Assembly (NCBI GenBank): GCA_964505765.1
Contig: CAZDJQ010000006.1
Span: 1-36,974 of the forward strand
Direction of reading: 5' to 3'
Source of the DNA: CAZDJQ01 sp964505765
GTDB lineage: Bacteria > Patescibacteriota > Microgenomatia > UBA12405 > JAHJSD01
DNA length: 36,974 bases
Translations under genes and position numbers: made by a program
The notes under the pieces: generated by a model
What the model saw: the letters and a program-made list of their open reading frames with translations, nothing else
Database searches by the model: none
Told to the model about the DNA's origin: nothing
In this document: positions 22,601 through 30,634 of the stretch, one piece after another
How the letters are laid out: each line of letters starts with the position of its first letter
Numbering within the stretch: the stretch's first letter is position 1

Positions 22601-23818
22601 TTGCTTGAATCCCCCAAAGGTAAATCAACACCCAGGGGAAAAATAAAGTATTATTGAAAAAAGCGTGAACGACAATCGGCAGAATCAACCAGACCGGCTG
22701 AAAAGAAAACACCAGCCAAATAAAAGCAATTAGGCCGAAAATCCCGGTAGTCGCCCAAACAAAAAGAAAAGAGTTGTCTACGCCGGNNNNNNNNNNNNNN
22801 NNNNNNNNNNNNNNNNNNNNNNNNNNNNNNNNNNNNNNNNNNNNNNNNNNNNNNNNNNNNNNNNNNNNNNNNNNNNNNNNNNNNNNTTGTCTTTAATTAC
22901 AGCCGCGGCCTGCTGATAACTCTGCTGACGGCCGGTAATTGAGGCCGTCCGGGTCAAGTCTCCGCCTTCCCCGGCCGGCCGGGGTAAAAGCAGGAAAACT
23001 ACTCCCGAAATAATCAACCAAAAATAAAAGGCCGGCACTTTCAACGACCGGATTAAAGTTCTAAAAATCAAAAAAATGTCTTTTTTCAACGGCTTGGTAA
23101 AAATCTCTCTAGCAGTATAGCCAAATAATAAAACCAGCCAAGCCAGCCAGCTGGCCCGGGAATAGGTTAAACCAAGAGCAACTAAATAAAACAGCTTTTT
23201 TACTGGTTTGAAAATTGAAAATTGAGAATTCGAAAATTCTAGTCCTAATCCTAGGACTAGTAAAGCGCCCATAAAATTAGGATCAAGCAGGGTTCCGGTC
23301 AACCGAAAAAAGTGGTCGTCCCAGCCGAAATACTTAAACTGGGTTAAGTCCGGGAAAAAGAGATATTGAATAAAGCCGATTAGAGCGGTAATAAAAATCG
23401 ACTGGCGTAAAATTTTAGACGATAGTCGATAGTCGATAGTCAACATAAACAGAGGGGCGGAAAGCAACAGCCAACGGACTAAATAGCCGAAACCGATGAA
23501 ACTTTCCTCCCCCCAGCGAAAATAATTTATAAGCCAGCTAAATAAAGCAATACTTGTAAAAACAGCCAAAGGAATAGCTACTTTGTCATTCTGAGCGAAG
23601 GTCCGCCGGAGTCGAACGAATCCCTTTTTAAATTTAAACAGTGATTTCTCCACTTCGGTCGAAATGACACTACGCCATAAAATATATCCCCACAAGCCTA
23701 AAAGAACTAAATCGTGGACATAAATCGACACCGCCGGAATCCCCAGCGGTAATTTTTGTAATTGCCCTAACGGCAGAAGAAGATACAAAACAATAATTAA
23801 CCAATTGCCGATATTCAT
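22590..23818 (-). CDS. O-antigen ligase-like membrane protein with several inserted repeats (contains gap)
   Basis: Second ligase/polymerase-like protein. The N-terminal part (23818 to the gap) has about eight membrane segments, with GTLLDPNFMGALLVLGLGLEF and LTYSRASWLAWLVLLFGY characteristic of the Wzy/WaaL superfamily. After the gap I translated by hand GVDNSFLFVWATTGIFGLIA and then IVVHAFFNNTLFFPWVLIYL, ending at TGA 22590. The two parts are in different frames only because the gap length is arbitrary. Three foreign-looking segments are read in frame: the 87-bp GTCATT repeat (VISTEVEKS ... TFAQNDK), a CGATAGT heptamer tract (IDYRLSS) and a GAAAATT tract (FSNSQFSIF). Overlaps murB by 11 bp. 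Confidence 0.8.
22787..22886. other. Assembly gap (100 N)
   Basis: Placeholder gap inside the ligase-like gene. No matching flanks are seen. Confidence 0.95.
23210..23260. repeat. GAAAATT heptamer tract plus 22-bp palindrome, intragenic
   Basis: GAAAATT, GAAAATT, GAGAATT (23210-23230), then CGAAAATTC. It runs directly into the perfect 9-bp hairpin CTAGTCCTA-ATCC-TAGGACTAG (23239-23260). Both are read in frame. Confidence 0.8.
23418..23444. repeat. CGATAGT heptamer tract, intragenic
   Basis: Three exact CGATAGT units (23420-23440) with partial units at both ends; encodes IDYRLS in the ligase-like protein. Confidence 0.85.
23584..23670. repeat. GTCATT-ended dispersed repeat, intragenic
   Basis: 87 bp with related inverted ends: GTCATTCTGAGCGAAG at the left and CTTCGGTCGAAATGAC at the right (13 of 16 positions complementary). 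I recognise this as the GTCATTTCGACCGAAG-type repeat scattered in many bacterial genomes, especially Bacteroidota. Here it encodes a hydrophilic insert, in frame, between two membrane helices. Confidence 0.8.
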
Positions 23819-23840
23819 CTTTAATTTATTTTAGCAGGTT

Positions 23841-24452
23841 TCACTCATCCGGGTATTCAAAAGTTAAATTCGGATCCAGGCCTCGGCTTTTTAAACCTTC
23901 CTGGCGGTCATGGCTTAATAAACTAAAAACATGCCGGGCTAGACTGTGCCAATGCATCCGGTCTTCCCGAATCAAATCTTCCGCCCCGCCTCCGGCCTCA
24001 ACAAACTCTGATATCGTCCGGGCCTGAGGCACAATTTCTCCTAATAAACTAAACCTCAACCGTTGGGACTGGTTAAATTCAAAATCAACAGACGGATTAA
24101 GCGACGCTTGACAAAACGAAATTAAATCTTCATATGATTTTTTCAACAGCCGCTGTTCTGCCCCGCGGTCGGATTTAAGGTGTTCAGCTAAACTGTCTAT
24201 ATGCCGGTTGATGTCCGGACCAAAAACCACTGCCACCTGCCGGTCTTGTCTCGGGGTTATTGTAATCGGGGCATCTCTTAACGCTTCTCTAGAAATCCCC
24301 CACATTAAAGCTGCTTCTGAATCCCGAACTACCAAAGAGCTGGTCGCTCCGGCTTCGGCCAGCCTGCTTATCCGCTGTTTTTTTTCAGCTGCATTTCTAA
24401 GCTGGTTAGAACCAGGGTTTTTTTGCTCCCTTTCCATGCTTGATTTTACCAT
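23841..24452 (-). CDS. Hypothetical protein
   Basis: 203-residue soluble, charged protein that I do not recognise. No signal peptide or membrane segment. Visible features: a basic Gln/Lys-rich N-terminus, a segment SLVVRDSEAALMWGISREALRD, then ITITPRQDRQVAVVFGPDIN, and a helical acidic C-terminal half ending NLTFEYPDE. A second ATG five codons in (24437) is equally possible as start. It lies between the ligase-like gene and a 512-residue uncharacterised protein, all on the minus strand. Confidence 0.6.
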   Translation of the reverse strand: MVKSSMEREQKNPGSNQLRNAAEKKQRISRLAEAGATSSLVVRDSEAALMWGISREALRDAPITITPRQDRQVAVVFGPDINRHIDSLAEHLKSDRGAEQRLLKKSYEDLISFCQASLNPSVDFEFNQSQRLRFSLLGEIVPQARTISEFVEAGGGAEDLIREDRMHWHSLARHVFSLLSHDRQEGLKSRGLDPNLTFEYPDE

Positions 24453-24476
24453 TTTTAATCAATAAAAACTTCCTGT

Positions 24477-26015
24477 TCAGCGTTGTTGTTCTAAATCAAT
24501 AATTCTCTGCCAAACACTGAGTAAGGCCAAATAGGTCGGCTCAACCCCGGTCAGCCCCAACGGCCCTTCGGAAATAACCCGGCGGGACAAAGGGTTGTCC
24601 GAGGCGTAATTTATAATCCCTAAATCAACCGGCAGGTCGGTAAAATGAAAAACTTCATTTTCCGGGAACGGTTTCTTGGTTTTAATTTCGGCAACCGCGG
24701 TTAAGTAAGGGCCGGATTCCATTTCAATAATATTAAAATTCGCTGAAGTGTAGTTTTCCAGCTGGGCCCGGTTTTCCAAAAAAGTTCCGTAGACCGAAAC
24801 CGCCTTTTCCTCCCGGTATATTTCGCTTTTTAACGCCTGGAAAGGGAACTCTTCATTAAAAACATTGTTTAGAAAAAAGATATTTCTGGAGTGTTCGTCA
24901 AAAACCACTTTCGGGATTTGGATATCCCCGACTCGGCCGGAAAGAATCGCCGATTTGCCAACAATATAAATCCCGCGCAGCTGGTTTAAATTCTCCAACA
25001 TCTCATTTAAGAGAAAATAGGCGGCCATCCCCAAAGGATAATTAATATTTAAAATAAAAGCCTTGCTTCGGCGGAGCTTGTCTTTATTGTCAATTTTTAA
25101 ATGCGGGTCCAAATACTTGCTTTTTACTACTGAAGAAACCGGAATAAACTGCGCTTGGCAAGGAAGAACAGTCCGGCCGGAAAAAGATTTAACTCCCAAA
25201 AACCGGTCATACTTTTTTTTGCGGGCAAGCTCCGCCGGATTGTCTTTAAAAAAATACTTAGATACATAATACAGAAAATCATTGACCCGGATATGGTCGC
25301 CGTTGATGTTGTTCTGCTGATATTTTTCAAACCGGCCGGGGTAATTTGCTTCAAAATAATTAAAAATTTCATTTTGGTCCTCCATTAAAAAGCCGTCGAC
25401 AATATTAACCAGACCGTGCAGGTTTGAAGAAACAAAATAAATCGGGGTTGTCTCCAACCCCAAAGTTAAAAAAGACTTTTCCAACTGCTTGAACCACTGC
25501 TGGGCGGTTTTTTCATAGTCAACCCAGCCGGTATCCAGCATCTGCAAACTAAAATCAGCCGTCTGTTTGATTTTTGGGTCCGCCTGGGGTTTTTCGCTCT
25601 CCAAATACAAAGCAATCAGCAGATTTACCAAGTCATCCAAAGCAGAATCAGAATCAATAAAACAAATTAAATGTTTATCCTGCTTATGCCAAAACATCAA
25701 GCGCCGCCTTGATTCTGCTTGAACCTCTTTCCAATCAGAACTGATTATTATCCCCTCTTTTTCCAACCGCTGGCGGTTGGGAGTAAAGGTGATTTTTTCA
25801 GTTTCCAAGATACACTTGGGCAGCCGGGCCAAGACATAGTCTAAAGCCTCGGCATCCGGTTGTTCCCCGCTCCAGTTGGAATGGATTACCGGGCTCATCC
25901 GGCGGTAGCTGGGCAAAAAAGAAGAAATTTTAACTGATTTTTGATCTTTAAGGGTCTGAAGATAAGAGCGGCGATGGTTGTCGACTGCCTCCTCCAACCC
26001 CTTAATTAACTCCAT
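24477..26015 (-). CDS. Uncharacterised 512-residue protein with nucleoside-phosphorylase-like C-terminus
   Basis: Large soluble protein. The first 300 residues show no motif I can name. The C-terminal 170 residues contain segments reminiscent of the purine nucleoside phosphorylase/AMP nucleosidase superfamily: YIVGKSAILSGRVGDIQIPK followed by VVFDEHSRN, FLENRAQLENY, and NIIEMESGPYLTAVAE, where the EMESG glutamate would bind the ribose. Function is therefore possibly nucleoside or nucleotide glycosidic cleavage, but no catalytic assay can be inferred. It lies 30 bp downstream of argS on the same strand and is probably co-transcribed with it. Confidence 0.6.
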   Translation of the reverse strand: MELIKGLEEAVDNHRRSYLQTLKDQKSVKISSFLPSYRRMSPVIHSNWSGEQPDAEALDYVLARLPKCILETEKITFTPNRQRLEKEGIIISSDWKEVQAESRRRLMFWHKQDKHLICFIDSDSALDDLVNLLIALYLESEKPQADPKIKQTADFSLQMLDTGWVDYEKTAQQWFKQLEKSFLTLGLETTPIYFVSSNLHGLVNIVDGFLMEDQNEIFNYFEANYPGRFEKYQQNNINGDHIRVNDFLYYVSKYFFKDNPAELARKKKYDRFLGVKSFSGRTVLPCQAQFIPVSSVVKSKYLDPHLKIDNKDKLRRSKAFILNINYPLGMAAYFLLNEMLENLNQLRGIYIVGKSAILSGRVGDIQIPKVVFDEHSRNIFFLNNVFNEEFPFQALKSEIYREEKAVSVYGTFLENRAQLENYTSANFNIIEMESGPYLTAVAEIKTKKPFPENEVFHFTDLPVDLGIINYASDNPLSRRVISEGPLGLTGVEPTYLALLSVWQRIIDLEQQR

Positions 26016-26045
26016 TTCAATTTGAGTATAACATAAAAGCTGTCC

Positions 26046-27821
26046 CTACATTCTGGTTAAAACCCTGATTCCCAGCAGTTTTAAACCCTGTTCTAAAATC
26101 CGGGCCGTCACCTGGGTTAAAAAAAGTCTGAAATTTTCTACTTCCTCCTGGCTTAAGCCTTCAGCCTTTAGCCTTGGGCCAATAATCCGATGTTTTTGAT
26201 AAAAAAGATTAAATTTTTGAGCTAAGTCAAATAGATATTGGCACAAATGATGCGGCCCAAAATCCTCAGCCGCGGCAATCAAAACTTCAGGGAAAATATA
26301 AAAAGTGCGCAGTAAGGCCAACTCTTCCTCGTTTAAATCGTAGCTGGTAGCTGGTAGCTCGTAGCTCGTAGATTTCGCCAGGACACTTTGTGCCCGAGCG
26401 TAACTATATTGCAAATAAGGACCGGAATAGCCTTCTAAAGAAAGCATCTGGTCCCAGTCAAAAACCACCTCTTTTTCAGGGGCCTGTTTTAAATCGTTGA
26501 ATTTAACTGCCCCAATTCCGACCGCTTGGGCAACATCCGGCTGGTCAGCGTCGGAAAGCTGTTTGGCCCGGGCGACCGCCTGGTCTAAAACCTGTTCCAA
26601 ATGAATTGTTTCTCCTTTGCGGGTAGACAGCTTGCCGTTCTTAAGCCTAATCATGCCGTGGGCGATATGAATCAACTTTTCTTTGTCTATATAACCGAGT
26701 TCCTCTGATAATTGAAATACTTGATTAAAGTGAAATTTCTGTTCACTGCCGACTTCATACACAACCAAATCCGGATTCCAGTTTTCTTTTCTAAATTTCA
26801 AAGTCGCCAGATCCCGAGTCAAATAAGTTGTCGCTCCGTCAGATTTAATGACCATTGCCGGAGTGTCATACCCTTTAATCTCAACTACCTTTGCCCCTTG
26901 TGATTGTTTAATCAGGCCCTGGTTATCCAGGTCCTCAAGAACTTTATCCATCCAGCCGTCAAAAAAATAAAACGCTTCGCCATAAGCAACGTCAATCTCA
27001 ATTCCAAGCAAATCATAAACCCGGTCAAATTCCTTCAAGCTGATATCAACGCAAACCTGCCAAATTTTTTTCGCTTGCTCATTTTCCTGCTCCAATTTTT
27101 TAAACCACTTTCTTGCCTCCTCTTCAAGCTCGGGGTTTGCTTCCGCTTGCTGATGAAACTTGACGTAAAGCTTTTCCAATTCCGAAATTGTCAGATCCGG
27201 CAGATCTTTATCCCACCATTTTTTGATGGCGACAATCAGTTTGCCGAACTGCGTCCCCCAATCGCCTAAATGATTATCGCCAATCGTTTGCCAGCCTAAA
27301 AAAGAATAAAGATTATAAATTGCCTGGCCGATGTTGGTCGATCGCAGATGACCAATCCCGAACCGCTTAGCGATATTGGGGGAGGAATAATCAATAATCA
27401 TGGTTTTGTCCTTGCCGACTTCAGATAAGGCTTGTTTAAACTTATCCTGATCGATAAATCTTTGGGCCTCGGCAATTAAAACATCTTTATTTAAAAAGAA
27501 GTTGATAAAGCCGGGAGAAACAGCCGCTACGCGGCGGATGATAGATTGTGGATCGTGAATGGTGGGAATTTTTTCAGCAATTGATTTTGCCAGATCAAAC
27601 GGATTTTCAACTTTTAATTTTTCATTTTGAACTTTAAACTTTTCAAATTCAGCCAGTGCCAAATTTGTGGCGTAATCGCCATGTTCTTCATCAACCGGAT
27701 GTTCCAAATGAATCTCCTCTAAATCAATCGCCAGCCCCAGCTGATCACCAGCTTGCGCGATAATCTGTTTAATCTGTTGGCTAATCAGCCAATCGGGACT
27801 TTGAAGCTTAATTTTTGACAT
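26046..27821 (-). CDS. argS: Arginyl-tRNA synthetase with two repeat-encoded inserts
   Basis: Class I aminoacyl-tRNA synthetase charging tRNA-Arg. The HIGH-type motif is KRFGIGHLRSTNIGQAIYNL, preceded by IDYSSPNIA. The KMSKS region is KNGKLSTRKGETIHLEQVLD. The C-terminal anticodon-binding domain ends ARILEQGLKLLGIRVLTRM. At 591 residues it is slightly long, partly because two 35-bp heptamer tracts are translated: residues about 60-71 (KFKVQNEKLKVE, in the N-terminal Add-1 domain) and 483-494 (STSYELPATSYD, at the start of the C-terminal domain). Both positions look like surface linkers by comparison with remembered ArgRS sequences. Confidence 0.96.
   Translation of the reverse strand: MSKIKLQSPDWLISQQIKQIIAQAGDQLGLAIDLEEIHLEHPVDEEHGDYATNLALAEFEKFKVQNEKLKVENPFDLAKSIAEKIPTIHDPQSIIRRVAAVSPGFINFFLNKDVLIAEAQRFIDQDKFKQALSEVGKDKTMIIDYSSPNIAKRFGIGHLRSTNIGQAIYNLYSFLGWQTIGDNHLGDWGTQFGKLIVAIKKWWDKDLPDLTISELEKLYVKFHQQAEANPELEEEARKWFKKLEQENEQAKKIWQVCVDISLKEFDRVYDLLGIEIDVAYGEAFYFFDGWMDKVLEDLDNQGLIKQSQGAKVVEIKGYDTPAMVIKSDGATTYLTRDLATLKFRKENWNPDLVVYEVGSEQKFHFNQVFQLSEELGYIDKEKLIHIAHGMIRLKNGKLSTRKGETIHLEQVLDQAVARAKQLSDADQPDVAQAVGIGAVKFNDLKQAPEKEVVFDWDQMLSLEGYSGPYLQYSYARAQSVLAKSTSYELPATSYDLNEEELALLRTFYIFPEVLIAAAEDFGPHHLCQYLFDLAQKFNLFYQKHRIIGPRLKAEGLSQEEVENFRLFLTQVTARILEQGLKLLGIRVLTRM
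26340..26374. repeat. GTAGCTN heptamer tract inside argS
   Basis: GTAGCTG, GTAGCTG, GTAGCTC, GTAGCTC, GTAGATT: five units, 35 bp. Same heptamer family as the ends of the element at 5393-5836 but without a gene. Confidence 0.9.
27609..27643. repeat. AANTTTT heptamer tract inside argS
   Basis: AACTTTT, AATTTTT, CATTTTG, AACTTTA, AACTTTT: five units, 35 bp, in frame. Confidence 0.9.
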
Positions 27822-27872
27822 GGTTTAGTATAACAGTCTTTCTCTAAAAAGGCCCAATTGAAAGCCGGCCGG

Positions 27873-27972
27873 NNNNNNNNNNNNNNNNNNNNNNNNNNNN
27901 NNNNNNNNNNNNNNNNNNNNNNNNNNNNNNNNNNNNNNNNNNNNNNNNNNNNNNNNNNNNNNNNNNNNNNNN
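27873..27972. other. Assembly gap (100 N)
   Basis: Placeholder gap between argS and the Phd/PIN pair. Nothing recognisable on its flanks. Confidence 0.95.
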
Positions 27973-28062
27973 TGTTCTCCTTTATCCAATGTCGAACCTT
28001 CATCTAATCTTCAGTCTAGACATAAAATTTTTTAATGTCAAACCCTGGAAATATTTACAAAA

Positions 28063-28091
28063 TTGACAAATTAGACAATTTGTAATAAAAT
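28063..28091 (+). promoter_or_regulatory. Leaderless promoter with operator of Phd/PIN pair
   Basis: TTGACA (28063-28068), 17-bp spacer, TAAAAT (28086-28091), 8 nt to ATG 28100. The perfect inverted repeat ACAAATT-AGAC-AATTTGT (28066-28083) fills the spacer, a likely antitoxin operator. Confidence 0.7.
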
Positions 28092-28099
28092 AGATTATC

Positions 28100-28351
28100 A
28101 TGAAAAAAGTAAGTTCTACTTATATCAGAAATAATTTTCAAGACGTCATAAATGAAGCATATTATATTGGAGAGCCGATTATTATAACCCGCCACAATCA
28201 ACCGGTGGCAAAAATCTCCCCTTATCGACCACAAAACCAACAAGCGACAATCACTCAGCCGGCGATTAAATTCAAAAAGAAAATCTCTGAAAAACAAGCC
28301 CAAAAAATGTTTAAAAAGATGAAAGAACAAAATGAAAAAAGTTTACCTTGA
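28100..28351 (+). CDS. Phd/YefM family antitoxin
   Basis: 83 residues. The N-terminal Phd/YefM fold is seen in MKKVSSTYIRNNFQDVINEA and GEPIIITRHNQPVAKISPY. The basic C-terminal half (KFKKKISEKQAQKMFKKMKE) would bind the toxin. The start codon lies 8 nt from the -10 box, so translation is probably leaderless. A perfect inverted repeat between -35 and -10 is the likely autoregulation site. Its last 20 bp overlap the toxin gene. Confidence 0.87.
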   Translation: MKKVSSTYIRNNFQDVINEAYYIGEPIIITRHNQPVAKISPYRPQNQQATITQPAIKFKKKISEKQAQKMFKKMKEQNEKSLP

Positions 28352-28760
28352 CAGCAGTTTTTTAATCAGTTACCAAATAAAGGGCCATCCCTTTCAAAAC
28401 CAAGCGGCAGACAAATTAAAAACACTAAATAAAGAAACTGTTTTACTCTGTCTATCGCCACTAACAATAGATGAATACCTCTACGGTCTAAGCAAATACT
28501 TGGCTCAAGGCTACTTTTCAAATAGAAACCAGATTAAAAATTCTCTTGAGAATATTCTTCAGCTCCAACCGGATTTTGTTCAAGTAAACTGGCAGCCTAA
28601 AACTCCTCTTGAAGTTTATAATTTAATCTCCGAACATTCATTAAAACCCAGAGATGCTTTTCACTTAAAAACAATGGCGGACCACAAGATTAAACATATC
28701 GCTACTTTTGATAAAGATTTCGAGCCTTTATTTAAGAAAAATAAGATAAAAAAAGCTTAA
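28332..28760 (+). CDS. PIN-domain toxin
   Basis: 142-residue PIN nuclease, presumably an RNase inhibited by the Phd-type partner. Acidic residues: D7 (VYLDSSF), E48 (TIDEYLYG), D108 (KPRDAFHLK) and D127 (ATFDKDF), a complete set. The 20-bp overlap with the antitoxin gene indicates coupling. It ends directly against the convergent DUF2207 gene stop, with no spacer. Confidence 0.87.
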   Translation: MKKVYLDSSFLISYQIKGHPFQNQAADKLKTLNKETVLLCLSPLTIDEYLYGLSKYLAQGYFSNRNQIKNSLENILQLQPDFVQVNWQPKTPLEVYNLISEHSLKPRDAFHLKTMADHKIKHIATFDKDFEPLFKKNKIKKA

Positions 28761-30527
28761 TTACCAACTGCCGCCGCCGCCACCGCCCATCCCGCCGCCG
28801 GAACTGCCGCCGCCGCCGGAAAACCCCGACCCGCCCGACCAAGATGATTTGCCGGACGGGTTTGAAGACAGGCTCCCGGCGGCAACCGAATTAAAAGTAT
28901 TTATCTGCCGCCCCAGCTCTGCTGCAGTAAACCCTTGGACATAATCCGGCGGTTCAACTCCCAAATCCGTCATATCCTCGGCCAACTGTTCAACCACTCC
29001 TAAAGAAATTGCCAGCGGCAGCATCTCTGCTAAAAATAAATGCTTCTCTGCAATTTCCTGGCGCCATTTGCCTTTTTTTAAATACCACTGCAGGCTTTTT
29101 GACTGCCGGAAAAGAGAATAACCCCAAGCTGTTTTACGCGGCATAAAGCGGGCGGCGACAAACGCAATAAAGATCGACGGAACCGCAAACAAAAGCGGCA
29201 GGGCATTAGCAGTCAACCCGTTATATATCACTACTAAAAAGCCGGCAAGAAAAGACAGGCCGATCGCAATTCCAAACCATTTACCCCGGACTTTATCCGG
29301 CGAATCAGGAAATATTTCTGTTTCAACCAAACTTTGGTAAAGCTTTTTTTTGAATTCCGCCAAATGAACATAAAATTTATTTTTCAAACCGGAAATTTTG
29401 ACTTCCTTATCACCTTGATCAAATAAATTTTCAAAAAGACAGCGCTGATAATCAGCCAGCTGATCATCAGCTTTTTTTAATTTTTTTAAGCGGTAATCAT
29501 CTTTTTTAAAAATACTTTTCTGGCGGATCCGTTCAATCTCCAAACAACCTAATCTGGCCAATTCAATAATTTCGGCAACCACGTCCCGAAGATTAACTTG
29601 ATCATCAATAATCGTCCCGACTTGAGCCGGAGTTAAATTATCAATCGGATGGTAAACCATCGGCAGATGGGGACGCGCCAGCGGATTAACCGTCTTAATC
29701 TCCTTATCTTCCGGGCGGAAATAGACATTATCCGATAAAAACCGCTTGTCCCGGCCTTTTACCCACCAGAAAATCCCGGTTACCAGCATCGGCATCACCG
29801 CCGCGGCGTAACCCCAGTTATCTCGAATTGTCAGCCAGCCGATTTTAACCGGACCGGGAAAGTTCAACTGATTATTTTTCTCCAGCCCGATCACCACTGT
29901 AAAATCCCGCCCCTGGCCGACCGGCCGGCTGATTGAAAACTTCACCTGAGATTCTGAAGACTCAACTTCCCGGCAATTCTGCTGTTTAGAGCCCGCCAGA
30001 CCGGCAAAACAATCAGTTTGTCCAATAACAGCATATTGACTATCTACTACCACTGAAGCCGCTTCTATCGGCACATCCCACTCCGCCCCGGTGACATTCC
30101 AATAAAGTTCGTCGTAATCATCATACCGCCGGATCACCCGGTCAAGCGAATAGGTAATAACATAAACTTTATCGCCTTCAACTGTTTGGTCCGGATCGCC
30201 GATTCGCAGTCTTTTTGACTGGGCCTGGGAACTGACGTCAACCTGAATTTCATTTCCCTGTTCATCGGCCGCTGAAATTAAATTAAAATTTGTTCTTAGA
30301 GTCCGACCGTTGACCGTATAAACTACCGGAATAACCCGAAAGATTCCATGGCGCGGCTGGTTAAAACTAACCGCAATTTTTTCTTCCACTGTTATTGAAG
30401 CATCTTGGTTGATTTCAACTTGGGCTTGAAAATTGGAAATTTCATAGGGAGACTGTTTTTCCTGGCTGAAAACAACCGCCGGTAAAGAGAAGAGTAAAAA
30501 CAAGAATAAGAAAAGCTTTTTAAACAT
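28761..30527 (-). CDS. DUF2207 membrane protein with Gly/Ser-rich tail
   Basis: 588 residues. A signal peptide (KLFLFLFLLFSLPAVVFSQ) is followed by an extracytoplasmic beta-rich DUF2207 domain (ISNFQAQVEINQDASITVEE; GIFRVIPVVY; ELYWNVTGAEWDVPI). A transmembrane helix lies near residues 236-255 (NWGYAAAVMPMLVTGIFWWV), then a cytoplasmic region with the family's winged-helix-like segment (VVAEIIELARLGCLEIERI). Two further helices follow near 425-465, and the tail is GGGGSSGGGMGGGGGGSW. DUF2207 proteins are widespread and of unknown function. Downstream gene order gives no hint. Confidence 0.9.
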   Translation of the reverse strand: MFKKLFLFLFLLFSLPAVVFSQEKQSPYEISNFQAQVEINQDASITVEEKIAVSFNQPRHGIFRVIPVVYTVNGRTLRTNFNLISAADEQGNEIQVDVSSQAQSKRLRIGDPDQTVEGDKVYVITYSLDRVIRRYDDYDELYWNVTGAEWDVPIEAASVVVDSQYAVIGQTDCFAGLAGSKQQNCREVESSESQVKFSISRPVGQGRDFTVVIGLEKNNQLNFPGPVKIGWLTIRDNWGYAAAVMPMLVTGIFWWVKGRDKRFLSDNVYFRPEDKEIKTVNPLARPHLPMVYHPIDNLTPAQVGTIIDDQVNLRDVVAEIIELARLGCLEIERIRQKSIFKKDDYRLKKLKKADDQLADYQRCLFENLFDQGDKEVKISGLKNKFYVHLAEFKKKLYQSLVETEIFPDSPDKVRGKWFGIAIGLSFLAGFLVVIYNGLTANALPLLFAVPSIFIAFVAARFMPRKTAWGYSLFRQSKSLQWYLKKGKWRQEIAEKHLFLAEMLPLAISLGVVEQLAEDMTDLGVEPPDYVQGFTAAELGRQINTFNSVAAGSLSSNPSGKSSWSGGSGFSGGGGSSGGGMGGGGGGSW

Positions 30528-30576
30528 TGGTTAATTATACATCTGATTTGATTGGTAATGCGTCGTTAATAAATGC

Positions 30577-30634
30577 TGTAGGGGCAGGTTTTATGCCTGC
30601 CCGATATTGGGCAACCACAAGGGTTGCCCCTACA
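30577..30634. repeat. Compound GTAGGGGCAGG/GGGCAACC palindromic repeat
   Basis: TGTAGGGGCAGG with CCTGCCCGA, then GGGCAACC-ACAA-GGGTTGCCC and CCTACA. The outer ends TGTAGGGG and CCCCTACA are inverted. It supplies the TAG stop codon (30630-30632) of the rhomboid gene. Confidence 0.9.
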
